A stretch of 64,000 nt of DNA, taken from assembly GCF_000473205.1 (NCBI RefSeq), contig NZ_KI421507.1:3705057-3769056 (forward strand), given 5' to 3'. This stretch comes from Pseudophaeobacter arcticus DSM 23566 (GTDB lineage Bacteria > Pseudomonadota > Alphaproteobacteria > Rhodobacterales > Rhodobacteraceae). The position numbers were made by a program, and so were the translations under genes. Every line of letters starts with the position of its first letter. The stretch's first letter is position 1. Shown here piece after piece: positions 1-8,023 of the stretch. The notes under the pieces were generated by a model that worked only from the letters and a program-made list of their open reading frames with translations, was not told where the DNA came from and did not search any database.

Positions 1-71
1 CGGATCTGTTGAGCCGTCTGTGACGGCCAAAGCTCCGGTCAGGCGGCTTTGACAGCGCAAAAACCTCTGGA

Positions 72-1223
72 TCAGGAGGCCTTGTTACGCTTCTTCTTTG
101 GCTTGGCCTCGACAAAGCCATTCTGCCCGCCGAGACCTTTTTCTTCCAAAATTTGGTTGCGCTCAGCCTCGGACAAGGCCTGCCATTCGGCTGTTTCTGC
201 GATAAAACCAAGGCGCGACAGGGTTTCGCCGATAATCTGGTGATTCAACTCACCAAAGCTCAGCCGGTTGGATTTTCCGCCTTTTTCAGGCACCCATTCG
301 GCGCGCAGCCCGCCAATCACCACTGGGTTGCATTTGCAAAAACTCTCAACATGCTTTGCCAACAGGTTGTTGGCGCCAGAGCTGCGCCGCAGGATCATCG
401 CCACCTGCTGATCTGGCCGACCAACCATGGCAAAAAGATGCAGGGCTGATCCATCGGCGGCAATCACCTTTTTGGCGGCCTTGTAGCGGGCCACCTGAAC
501 CGTAAGACTGTGTTCCTGGGGATGAAAAACCTCATAGCCTTCGGCCTCTAACAGGGTTTCCAGCTGTTCCTCGCCCAAAAGCCCGCCTTTGCCGAGGCCA
601 AGTTTAGAGCGAGAGATATAGATCTTTTCCGGGCCTTCGGCCTCTATATGGCTGGCAAAACGGTCATGCACCGTGCGGCGAAACTTGCGCGTCCCCACGG
701 TGATCTTACCCAGGCCAAAGCCCTGCCCCGGCACCACCAGCTCTTCGACGCGGGTTGGCCTGTCGACCACCCGTATTGGCAGATCAGAGCCAAACAGCGA
801 CAGAAATTCGCGGTGGTAGCCACGTACCTCTTTCCCCACTTTGGGGCGTTTGGGGATAAATATGATCCCTTTGATATCCGCTTCGACACTGGGCAAAGCC
901 CACAGACGCGAAGAGCTTTCCACCAGGAAATGGCCAAAATGTGCCCAAAGCACCCCGCCCCAGAGCCAACGACCCTGTAGGGTCTCCCTGACCCTTGCTG
1001 GCCGCTCCGGTTCAATGGAAATGGGGCGAAACTTGCGCCAAAGCGCCGCCTCTGGGCAATAGCTGCCATCCGCATAAAGAACCCCCGCAGGCTGCACCAG
1101 GGCGCTGATCTTGGGGGGCACCACGCAGGCATCCACCAGGGTCAGCATCTCTTCGGACCAGCCCCCCGTGGGCAGAGGCTGGCCATCCGGATCTATCTCC
1201 GGTGCGCTTGCGTTTTGTGACAT
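72..1223 (-). CDS. Glycosyltransferase family 61 protein
   Basis: A 383-residue protein that resembles the GT61 (DUF563) family of cytoplasmic glycosyltransferases, which add sugars to cell-surface glycans. The family-like core is the segment around residues 90-110 (HFGHFLVESSSRLWAL), followed by an IYISRSK strand near residue 200 and the ADGSALHLF segment near residue 260. No signal peptide or membrane span is seen. The C-terminus is a Lys-rich tail. The ATG at 1223 lies 8 bases after the regA stop, so the gene is probably the distal member of a senC-regA transcript. The acceptor substrate cannot be told from sequence. Confidence 0.8.
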   Translation of the reverse strand: MSQNASAPEIDPDGQPLPTGGWSEEMLTLVDACVVPPKISALVQPAGVLYADGSYCPEAALWRKFRPISIEPERPARVRETLQGRWLWGGVLWAHFGHFLVESSSRLWALPSVEADIKGIIFIPKRPKVGKEVRGYHREFLSLFGSDLPIRVVDRPTRVEELVVPGQGFGLGKITVGTRKFRRTVHDRFASHIEAEGPEKIYISRSKLGLGKGGLLGEEQLETLLEAEGYEVFHPQEHSLTVQVARYKAAKKVIAADGSALHLFAMVGRPDQQVAMILRRSSGANNLLAKHVESFCKCNPVVIGGLRAEWVPEKGGKSNRLSFGELNHQIIGETLSRLGFIAETAEWQALSEAERNQILEEKGLGGQNGFVEAKPKKKRNKAS

Positions 1224-1231
1224 GCTGATTC

Positions 1232-1786
1232 TTACCGGGGGCTGCGTTTTGCCAGAATGCGCTGCAGCGTCCGGCGGTGCATATTGAGCCGCCGCGCGGT
1301 CTCGGAAACATTGCGGTCACACAGCTCATAAATACGTTGGATGTGTTCCCACCTGACCCGGTCAGCGCTCATCGGGTTTTCGGGCGGCGGCGGCAACTCA
1401 TCATCACCGCTCAGCAGCGCATTCATGATATCCGCCGCATCCGCTGGTTTGGACAGATAGTCCGTCGCGCCAATTTTGACAGCAGCAACTGCGGTGGCAA
1501 TGGCGCCATATCCGGTCAGGACCACAACCCGGCTGTCGGGGCGTTTTTCACGCAGCACTTCGACCACATCCAGCCCATTGCCATCCTCCAGCCGCAGATC
1601 AACCACGGCAAAGGCCGGGGGGCGGGCGGTGGCGATAGCGCGGCCGCCGGCGACTGAACCGGCGGTTTCCACTTCAAACCCGCGTTTTTCCATAGCCTTG
1701 GCCAAACGCCGCAGAAAAGGTTCGTCATCATCGACAAGCAAAAGTGACTTGTCTGGTCCAATGTCCTGCAGTGCATTCTCGGCCAT
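1232..1786 (-). CDS. regA: Redox response regulator RegA/PrrA/ActR
   Basis: A 184-residue response regulator. Residues 1-125 are a receiver domain with an acidic pocket (VDDDEP), the phosphoacceptor Asp63 (VVDLRLEDG) and the conserved Lys in YLSKPA. The C-terminus is a Fis-type helix-turn-helix (NVSETARRLNMHRRTLQRIL), nearly invariant in RegA proteins. In this family phosphorylated RegA controls photosynthesis, respiration, carbon and nitrogen fixation genes in response to redox state. I chose the ATG at 1786, which has GGAGAA 9 bases upstream and gives the family length; the reading frame extends 13 codons further upstream without a better start. It lies on the strand opposite regB and downstream of senC. 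Confidence 0.95.
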   Translation of the reverse strand: MAENALQDIGPDKSLLLVDDDEPFLRRLAKAMEKRGFEVETAGSVAGGRAIATARPPAFAVVDLRLEDGNGLDVVEVLREKRPDSRVVVLTGYGAIATAVAAVKIGATDYLSKPADAADIMNALLSGDDELPPPPENPMSADRVRWEHIQRIYELCDRNVSETARRLNMHRRTLQRILAKRSPR

Positions 1787-1881
1787 GCCCGGTTCTCCGC
1801 CAATTTTGCGCGTATTTATAAGCACATTCTTGAATTTGATACTAGCGACCCGGCCAGGAAGGTCAAACAGCTCGTCCGTTG

Positions 1882-2499
1882 TTACATGTTTTCGACAAAG
1901 CAGCTGACCTTGTCCGCAATCTGTTCGGGGGTTTCATCACGGCGGAAGAAATCGACAAAGCCAATCTCGGGAAGCACCAGATAGGCAAAGGTCGAGTGAT
2001 CCACCAGATAATAGTCTTCATCGCCGGGCTGGCGCTTGAAATAGGTTTTGTAGGCCCGGCTCGCTGCCTTGATCTGCTCCAAAGATCCAGTCAGGCCGAT
2101 CATCTTTTCATGCATGTTATGGGCAAAATCGCCCACCACTTCGGGGGTGTCGCGCTCGGGGTCGATGGAGACAAAAACCGGCGTGGCGCTGATGCCGCGT
2201 TCAGCCAGCACATCAATGGCCTCGGCATTGCGCGAGACATCCAGCGGGCAGACATCCGGGCAGAACGTATAGCCAAAATACAGGATCGACGGTTCGGTAA
2301 AGACCTTGGTGTCGGTCACCGTCTCGCCCTTGCTGTTGATCAGTTCAAACGGGCCGCCAATGGCGTCGCCACCGCTGGCAATCGTGCTGCCACGGCACTG
2401 GGCGAACTGATCCGCCTCACCACCACGCGTTAAAAACCAGGTGCCACCAGCCAGAGCGGCGACAAATGCGACAGCGAGAATTGAATAAAGACGGGCCAT
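1882..2499 (-). CDS. senC: SCO1/SenC family copper chaperone
   Basis: A 205-residue protein with one N-terminal membrane anchor (residues 4-22) and a periplasmic thioredoxin-like domain. The copper ligands are visible: CxxxC in YTFCPDVCP near residue 80 and the distal His in VDHST near residue 165. SCO/SenC proteins deliver copper to the CuA centre of cytochrome c oxidase, and in Rhodobacter they also influence RegB signalling. The ATG at 2499 lacks a clear Shine-Dalgarno on its own strand. Divergent from regB and upstream of regA, the usual arrangement in Rhodobacteraceae. Confidence 0.93.
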   Translation of the reverse strand: MARLYSILAVAFVAALAGGTWFLTRGGEADQFAQCRGSTIASGGDAIGGPFELINSKGETVTDTKVFTEPSILYFGYTFCPDVCPLDVSRNAEAIDVLAERGISATPVFVSIDPERDTPEVVGDFAHNMHEKMIGLTGSLEQIKAASRAYKTYFKRQPGDEDYYLVDHSTFAYLVLPEIGFVDFFRRDETPEQIADKVSCFVENM

Positions 2500-2529
2500 G
2501 TGATCACACTTTTGGTTAAAGGAGGAGAG

Positions 2530-2613
2530 TTGATCGTTTTCGCCGCCAGACCTATCAAGAAACTCAGGCAATGCAACTGGGCGAGTTGGTCACAGGTCTG
2601 CGAGCCGCCGTGA
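2530..2613 (+). CDS. Possible 27-codon leader ORF in the regB 5' region
   Basis: The regB strand carries an exceptionally strong Shine-Dalgarno (AAAGGAGGAGAG, 2518-2529) next to a TTG codon at 2530, which opens 27 codons ending with TGA at 2611-2613, 27 bases before the regB ATG. The predicted peptide begins MIVFAARPIKK and has two Cys. The same bases are the senC leader on the other strand, where they give no ribosome site. It could be a translated leader that affects regB, or the purine run could be coincidence. I do not recognise the peptide. Confidence 0.22.
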   Translation: MIVFAARPIKKLRQCNWASWSQVCEPP

Positions 2614-2640
2614 AATATCTCAAGCTCCAGGAGCTTTCGC

Positions 2641-4032
2641 ATGCCCGACACAGAATTTGGCCTCATGCAGGGTGAAGACCGCAGTCACTGGATTCGCCTG
2701 CGGACCCTGATTGTGTTGCGCTGGTTTGCCATTGCGGGCCAGCTCATCGCGATCACCGTGGCGCAGCTGCTGTATAATCTGCAACTGGAGCTCGGCCTGT
2801 GCCTATTGGCCATTGGCGTCTCGGTGATCAGCAATCTGCTGGCGATCTTTGTCTTCCCGGAAAACAAACGCCTGTCAGAGTTTGAAAACTTTCTGATGGT
2901 GCTGTTCGACCTGCTTCAGCTTGGGTTCCTTCTTTATCTCTCGGGTGGTCTTCACAATCCCTTTGCCCTGCTGGTGCTTGCCCCGGTGACCATTTCCGCT
3001 GCGATGATGGGCCTGCGGTCAACCCTGATCATTGGCGGCACTGCGATCATTCTGGTCACGCTGATGGCCGAATTCCACATGCCGCTGCACACGGCGCAGG
3101 GATTTATCCTGCGTATCCCCGATGTTTTCATCTTTGGCAATTGGACCGCCATCGTCATCGCCATTTTGTTCATTGGCGCCAATTCCTTTCGCATCAGTAC
3201 GGAAATGCGGCGCATGTCTGATGCGGTTGCCGCCACCCAGCTGGCCCTGTCGCGGGAACAAAAGCTCACCGATCTGGGGGGTGTTGTCGCCGCCGCCGCG
3301 CACGAGCTGGGAACCCCGCTTGCCACCATCAAGCTGGCCAGCGGAGAGCTGATTGACGAATTGGAGGACCAGCCCGAACTGCGCGAAGACGCCCAGCTTA
3401 TTCGCGAACAGGCAGAGCGCTGCCGCCATATTCTGCGTGACATGGGCCGGGCTGGCAAAGACGATCTACATCTGCGCCAGGCGCCGTTGTCGACGGTTAT
3501 CCACGAAGCCGCCGAACCCCATCTTAACCGGGGCAAGGACATCATATTTGATGAAGGGCCGCTGGCGGATGGCAGTTTCCAACACCCGACTATTCTGCGC
3601 AAACCCGAGATCATTCACGGGCTGCGCAATCTGGTGCAAAACGCCGTCGATTTCTCCCGCACAAAGGTGTGGATTGATGCCGCCTGGAACGACGATCAGA
3701 TCTGCCTGCATATCTACGATGACGGGCGCGGGTTCCCTCCGCATCTTATTGGCCGCATTGGCGACCCGTTTATGCGACGGCGACGCAGCGAAAGTGATCG
3801 AAAACAGCGCCCCGAGTATCAGGGCATGGGTTTGGGATTGTTCATCGCCAAAACCTTGTTAGAGCGTACCGGAGCCGAGCTGACCTTTACCAATGGCGCC
3901 AGCAAACCACTGCCACATCCGCAGGAGCGGCGCGGGGCCATTGTCGAAGTGACCTGGCCCAGAGAAAAAATTGACGCGCTGGTAGGGGAAAATGCCGTAC
4001 CCAAGGGAGAAAACAAATGGATAGAAGTTTAA
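2641..4032 (+). CDS. regB: Redox sensor histidine kinase RegB/PrrB
   Basis: A 463-residue membrane kinase. About six transmembrane helices span residues 20-190. They include the RegB heptapeptide GGLHNPF (about residues 102-108), known as the ubiquinone-sensing loop. The dimerisation/phosphoacceptor box is HELGTPLATIKLASGEL with His221. A Cys at residue 261 (QAERCRHIL) matches the redox-active Cys265 of R. capsulatus RegB. The ATPase domain follows (NLVQNAVDFS, DDGRGFP, GMGLGLFIAKTLL). AGGAG precedes the ATG. It should phosphorylate RegA, encoded divergently. All signature residues are intact. Confidence 0.96.
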   Translation: MPDTEFGLMQGEDRSHWIRLRTLIVLRWFAIAGQLIAITVAQLLYNLQLELGLCLLAIGVSVISNLLAIFVFPENKRLSEFENFLMVLFDLLQLGFLLYLSGGLHNPFALLVLAPVTISAAMMGLRSTLIIGGTAIILVTLMAEFHMPLHTAQGFILRIPDVFIFGNWTAIVIAILFIGANSFRISTEMRRMSDAVAATQLALSREQKLTDLGGVVAAAAHELGTPLATIKLASGELIDELEDQPELREDAQLIREQAERCRHILRDMGRAGKDDLHLRQAPLSTVIHEAAEPHLNRGKDIIFDEGPLADGSFQHPTILRKPEIIHGLRNLVQNAVDFSRTKVWIDAAWNDDQICLHIYDDGRGFPPHLIGRIGDPFMRRRRSESDRKQRPEYQGMGLGLFIAKTLLERTGAELTFTNGASKPLPHPQERRGAIVEVTWPREKIDALVGENAVPKGENKWIEV

Positions 4033-4054
4033 CTATTCATTTTTAGGTAATTAA

Positions 4055-4073
4055 TTAAACTACAGTTAACCAT
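4055..4073 (+). promoter_or_regulatory. CtrA-type binding site upstream of the PAS gene
   Basis: TTAA (4055-4058), seven bases, TTAA (4066-4069), then CCAT. This matches the full alphaproteobacterial CtrA consensus TTAA-N7-TTAAC. It lies 48-66 bases upstream of the ATG at 4122, where an activator overlapping a -35 box would sit. The surrounding 30 bases are much more AT-rich than the window average. Binding is inferred from the motif only. Confidence 0.6.
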
Positions 4074-4121
4074 TTCCGCGCCATCATAGGGAAAACGAGT
4101 AAAGACTAGAGGCAGAACAAT

Positions 4122-5678
4122 ATGCAGAACATCATCTCGATCGAGTGGTTGATGCTGGCCGCACTTTGTTGCGCCACTGCAGCCGTAGCCGTCTGGTGGC
4201 TATCGCCCGAGCAGCGCTCCAAAGGAATGGAGCAGGATCTGTTGGTCGGAGACGGGCGCACGGATGCTGTATTTCTTTTTGATGATACCAACCTGATCGG
4301 CTGGTCCTCTGGTGCGCGCAAATTCATCGGTGAACACGCCGAGCATTTCAGCTGGAACATGCTGCGAGATCAATTGGCCCGCAATTACCCCGGCCTGCCG
4401 CAAAGCCCCGGCTTTCTCAAGGATGTTGGCCCGCTGGTTCTGTCCGGCACGGCCTCTGCCGAAAGCCGCGAAGCGCATTGCGAATGGATTGACGGTATCA
4501 CCCGTGTCCAGCTGCGCCGCAGTACTCTGGAAGAACAAAACAAGAGCCTGGATCAAGAGCTCACCACCCTGCGCGCTGCGGTGCATCAGGCCCCCTATCC
4601 GGTCTGGCTGCAATCCGAAGAGGGTGCCGTGACCTGGTCGAACCTCGCCTATGATGATCTCAGCCATAAGCTCCGCGGGCGCGATGCCGAATTCTCTGAA
4701 CCCCTGTTCGACAATCTGGATGAGCCTAAAAAAAGCGGCAGGGCTGAGCGGATCTCAATCCCGATGCCAGAGAGCAGCAAACGCCTGTGGTACAATATCT
4801 CGACCACCGAAACAGAGGCCGGCTGGCTGTGCCATGCGGTGGATGTAAACGCCGTGGTCGATGCCGAGGTGGCCCAGCGCAACTTTGTGCAGACACTGGC
4901 AAAAACCTTTGCCCAGCTCTCCATCGGTCTGGCGATCTTTGACCGCAACCGTCAGCTGGTGCTGTTCAACCCGGTTTTGATTGATCTTACCGCCCTGCCT
5001 GCCGGCTTTCTCAGCTCGCGACCCACACTGATGACCTTCTTTGACCGGCTGCGCGACCAGCGCTTGATGCCCGAGCCAAAGAACTATTCCAGCTGGCGCC
5101 ACCAGATCGAAGATCTGTTGGAGGCCGCCGCCGAAGGTCGCTATCAGGAAACATGGTCCCTGCCCTCGGGCTCTGTCTATTCGGTGTCGGGACGTCCCCA
5201 CCCCGATGGCGCCATTGCCTTTCTGTTTGAAGACATCACCGCCGAGGTTACGCTAACCCGTCAGTTCCGGTCTGAGCTGGAAATGGGTCAGTCGATCATG
5301 GACCAAATGGGCGAAGCGATTGCAGTTTTTGCCAATGACGGCACCATGACCTTCTCGAACGAGACCTATCATTCGCTGTGGAAAATGGATCCTGACGCCA
5401 GTTTTGCCAAGGTCTCCATCATGGATGCGGCCCGCGTTTGGCAGGATACCTGCAGCGCCACGCCGGCCTGGGGAGAAATCCGCGACTTTGTTGCCGGCAG
5501 CGATGGCCGCACCCCCTGGTGGGCGCGGGTGCAACTGCGAGACGGCACACCGCTGCTGTGCAAGGTGACTGCAATCCAGAATGGCGCAACCATGGTTAGC
5601 TTTCGGACCCCAGAGCCAGGCCTTCCACCGATGGAACAGCAAAAGTTCGCCATCACGGATCAAAGCAGCTCTGCCTGA
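4122..5678 (+). CDS. Membrane-anchored multi-PAS protein without kinase domain (DivL-like)
   Basis: A 518-residue protein with one N-terminal membrane helix (residues 8-27), a short coiled coil (about 130-150) and three PAS-like segments at roughly 150-240, 262-370 (LAIFDRNRQLVLFNP) and 390-480 (IAVFANDGTMTFSNETY). No H-box, N-box or G-box follows: the protein stops about 20 residues after the last PAS. From memory, the position directly upstream of tsaE-amgK-murU-addBA-trxA matches that of divL in other alphaproteobacteria, where DivL modulates the CckA-ChpT-CtrA phosphorelay. The CtrA motif upstream fits that idea. The DivL assignment is inference. Confidence 0.7.
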   Translation: MQNIISIEWLMLAALCCATAAVAVWWLSPEQRSKGMEQDLLVGDGRTDAVFLFDDTNLIGWSSGARKFIGEHAEHFSWNMLRDQLARNYPGLPQSPGFLKDVGPLVLSGTASAESREAHCEWIDGITRVQLRRSTLEEQNKSLDQELTTLRAAVHQAPYPVWLQSEEGAVTWSNLAYDDLSHKLRGRDAEFSEPLFDNLDEPKKSGRAERISIPMPESSKRLWYNISTTETEAGWLCHAVDVNAVVDAEVAQRNFVQTLAKTFAQLSIGLAIFDRNRQLVLFNPVLIDLTALPAGFLSSRPTLMTFFDRLRDQRLMPEPKNYSSWRHQIEDLLEAAAEGRYQETWSLPSGSVYSVSGRPHPDGAIAFLFEDITAEVTLTRQFRSELEMGQSIMDQMGEAIAVFANDGTMTFSNETYHSLWKMDPDASFAKVSIMDAARVWQDTCSATPAWGEIRDFVAGSDGRTPWWARVQLRDGTPLLCKVTAIQNGATMVSFRTPEPGLPPMEQQKFAITDQSSSA

Positions 5679-5788
5679 AACCCAAGGCAAATTTTTAAAA
5701 CCCCAAACCCAGAAGGGGCGCGATCATCAGCCAGGTGATTGCGCCCTTGGCGCTTGCAGCCCGTGCAACCCAGATGCATTGTGCAGCC

Positions 5789-6322
5789 ATGACCAAACCC
5801 AGTGATCCCGCCCGTTCTGACCCGCGCTCTTCAACAGCGGCACACAGCCCGATTTCCTGTCAGCTGACCTCGCCCGAGGCGACGGCAGATCTGGCGCAGC
5901 AGCTTGCCGCACAGCTGCAGCCCGGCGACTGTCTCTTGCTGGAGGGGCCGATTGGGGCAGGTAAAACTCATTTTGCCCGGAGCCTGATCCAATCGCTGAT
6001 GTCTCATCCCGAAGATGTCCCCTCCCCCACATTCACTTTGGTGCAAACCTACGAGGTTCCATCGGGTGAGCTGTGGCATGCGGATCTCTACCGTCTTTCT
6101 GCCCTTGAAGAGATTGAAGAACTTGGCCTGTTTGAGGCCTTTGACGACGCCATCTGCCTGATTGAATGGCCCGATCGCCTGGCCGAGCTGACACCGGCAC
6201 ATGCCCTGCATCTCAAGCTCACGCTGGATCCCGCAGAGGAAGATTGCCGTCACCTGACCCTGACCTGGAGCGATGCCAAATGGCAAAGCCGTATGGATGA
6301 GATAGCACATGACAGACCGTGA
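5789..6322 (+). CDS. tsaE: tRNA t6A biosynthesis ATPase TsaE
   Basis: A 177-residue P-loop ATPase of the TsaE/YjeE family, which works with TsaB and TsaD to make threonylcarbamoyladenosine-37 in ANN-decoding tRNAs. The Walker A GPIGAGKTHFARSLI lies near residue 48, the family motif SPTFTLVQTYE near 80, and HADLYRL near 97. I chose the ATG at 5789. It leaves an unusually polar 30-residue extension before the fold, so a later start is possible. The last 14 bases overlap amgK, the first of four overlaps in this operon. Confidence 0.92.
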   Translation: MTKPSDPARSDPRSSTAAHSPISCQLTSPEATADLAQQLAAQLQPGDCLLLEGPIGAGKTHFARSLIQSLMSHPEDVPSPTFTLVQTYEVPSGELWHADLYRLSALEEIEELGLFEAFDDAICLIEWPDRLAELTPAHALHLKLTLDPAEEDCRHLTLTWSDAKWQSRMDEIAHDRP

Positions 6323-7316
6323 CAGCCAGATTTCGGCATTTTTGCACCGCACCGGACGCGGCGACTGGAGCCGTGAGCCACTGGCCGGCGATGCCTCGGC
6401 GCGCCGGTATGAGCGACTGACGAGCCCGGATGGCCGCACCTTGATCCTGATGGATGCCCCTCTTGGCAGCGGCGAGACCATTCTCCCCTTTGTCCGTATC
6501 GCCAACTACCTGCGATCCCTTGACTTCAGCGCCCCTGCCATCCTCGGCGAGGATGCAGATAACGGCTTTTTGCTGACCGAAGATTTTGGCGATCAGCGGT
6601 TCTACGAGGTGCTCGAACAGGATCCCCGTCAGGAGAAAGCGCTCTATTCACTGGCCACCGATTTTTTGGTCCAGCTGCACAAAGTCTCAGGATCAAAGGC
6701 ACTGCCCGGCCTGGATCATCTGGGCCCCCGCGTCATGGCTGAAATGTCCGGCCTGGTGATCGAGCGCTATTGCGACGCCATCAACGGCAGGGGCGATTCG
6801 GATCTGAAAACCCGGTTTGAAAACCAGTTTGAGGATATCCTGCGCCAGACCGTGAAAGAGGACATGGTTTTTGTGCATCGGGATTTTCACGTGCAAAACC
6901 TGATGTACCTTCCTGATCGCGAGGGTCTGGCACAGGTCGGCGTGATTGATTTTCAAGACGCCCGCATAGGCCATCCCGCCTATGATCTTGTGTCCCTTCT
7001 GCAAGACGCCCGCCGGGATGTGCCTGCCGCCATCGAGTCCCGCATGATCAACCGATACCTGGATGCCTCTGGACTGGATGAATCCGGGTTTCGCGGTGCC
7101 TATTCTGTGATCGGCGTCCAGCGCAACCTGCGTATTCTGGGCATTTTCGCCCGGCTGTCGCAGGACTTTGGCAAACCCCAATATCTGGAGTTGATACCAC
7201 GCGTCTGGACCCATGTTATCAACGGGTTGGAGCATCCGGCCCTTGCTCCTTTGGCGGAATTCTTGTTGCCAGAACTGCCTGCTCCCACCCCTGAAAACCT
7301 GGCAAAGCTGCGCTGA
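6309..7316 (+). CDS. amgK: N-acetylmuramate/N-acetylglucosamine 1-kinase AmgK
   Basis: A 335-residue kinase of the aminoglycoside-phosphotransferase fold. The catalytic loop VHRDFHVQNLM (about residues 196-206) and the metal-binding Asp of VIDFQDARIG (about 216) are present. AmgK phosphorylates the anomeric position of MurNAc and GlcNAc in the recycling route that bypasses de novo UDP-MurNAc synthesis and thereby fosfomycin. The name rests on the immediate neighbour murU, which overlaps it by one base (TGATG). It overlaps tsaE by 14 bases, indicating co-translation. Confidence 0.88.
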   Translation: MTDRDSQISAFLHRTGRGDWSREPLAGDASARRYERLTSPDGRTLILMDAPLGSGETILPFVRIANYLRSLDFSAPAILGEDADNGFLLTEDFGDQRFYEVLEQDPRQEKALYSLATDFLVQLHKVSGSKALPGLDHLGPRVMAEMSGLVIERYCDAINGRGDSDLKTRFENQFEDILRQTVKEDMVFVHRDFHVQNLMYLPDREGLAQVGVIDFQDARIGHPAYDLVSLLQDARRDVPAAIESRMINRYLDASGLDESGFRGAYSVIGVQRNLRILGIFARLSQDFGKPQYLELIPRVWTHVINGLEHPALAPLAEFLLPELPAPTPENLAKLR

Positions 7317-8023
7317 TGAGCCTCACCATTCCTCCCCGCAGCTGTCCCAATGTGATGCTCTTTGCCGCCGGTTTTGGCACCCGCATGAAGGCGCTGACCC
7401 AGACCTGTCCCAAACCGATGATCCCGGTCGGCGGCCAGCCGTTGATCGACCATACGCTACAGCTGGCCCAGGCAATCCAGCCACAACGGATTGTCGCCAA
7501 TCTGCATTACCTGCCGCAGGTACTGGAGGCGCATCTTGCGCCCAAGGCGGTGCTGCTGAGCCATGAAAGCCCACAGGTGCTCGATACCGGCGGCGGGCTG
7601 CGTCAGGCGCTGCCTCTGCTGGGGGCCGACCCCGTCTTTACCGCCAATACCGATGTGATCTGGAAAGGGGAAAACCCGTTTCAGGTGGCGCTCAACGCCT
7701 GGGATCCGGCGCGGATGGATGCGCTATTGGTCTGTATCCCGACCAGCCGCTGCCGCGGCCGCAAAGGCGGTGGAGATTTCACCTGCGACAGCCAAGGCCA
7801 CATCAGCCGGGGTGGTGATCTGGTCTATGGCGGCGTGCAGATCCTCAAAACCGAAGGGCTGCACGGGATTGAAGAGAATATATTCTCTCTCAACCTTTTG
7901 TGGAACGATATGGCCAGCCAGGACCGGCTGTTTGCGGTAGAATATCCGGGCCACTGGTGCGATGTGGGCCATCCCGAAGGGATCGCCATTGCCGAGGATC
8001 TGATTGCCGATGATATTGTTTGA
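7316..8023 (+). CDS. murU: N-acetylmuramate-1-phosphate uridylyltransferase MurU
   Basis: A 235-residue nucleotidyltransferase. The N-terminal motif FAAGFGTRMKALTQTCPKPM contains the nucleotide-binding GxGTRM and the catalytic Lys of KPM. The metal-binding Asp is in ANTDVIW near residue 105. MurU converts MurNAc-1-phosphate to UDP-MurNAc, the step after AmgK. Its short length, without a left-handed beta-helix acyltransferase domain, separates it from GlmU. The product feeds peptidoglycan synthesis from recycled wall sugar. The start overlaps the amgK stop and its 3' end overlaps the addB start. Confidence 0.9.
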   Translation: MSLTIPPRSCPNVMLFAAGFGTRMKALTQTCPKPMIPVGGQPLIDHTLQLAQAIQPQRIVANLHYLPQVLEAHLAPKAVLLSHESPQVLDTGGGLRQALPLLGADPVFTANTDVIWKGENPFQVALNAWDPARMDALLVCIPTSRCRGRKGGGDFTCDSQGHISRGGDLVYGGVQILKTEGLHGIEENIFSLNLLWNDMASQDRLFAVEYPGHWCDVGHPEGIAIAEDLIADDIV

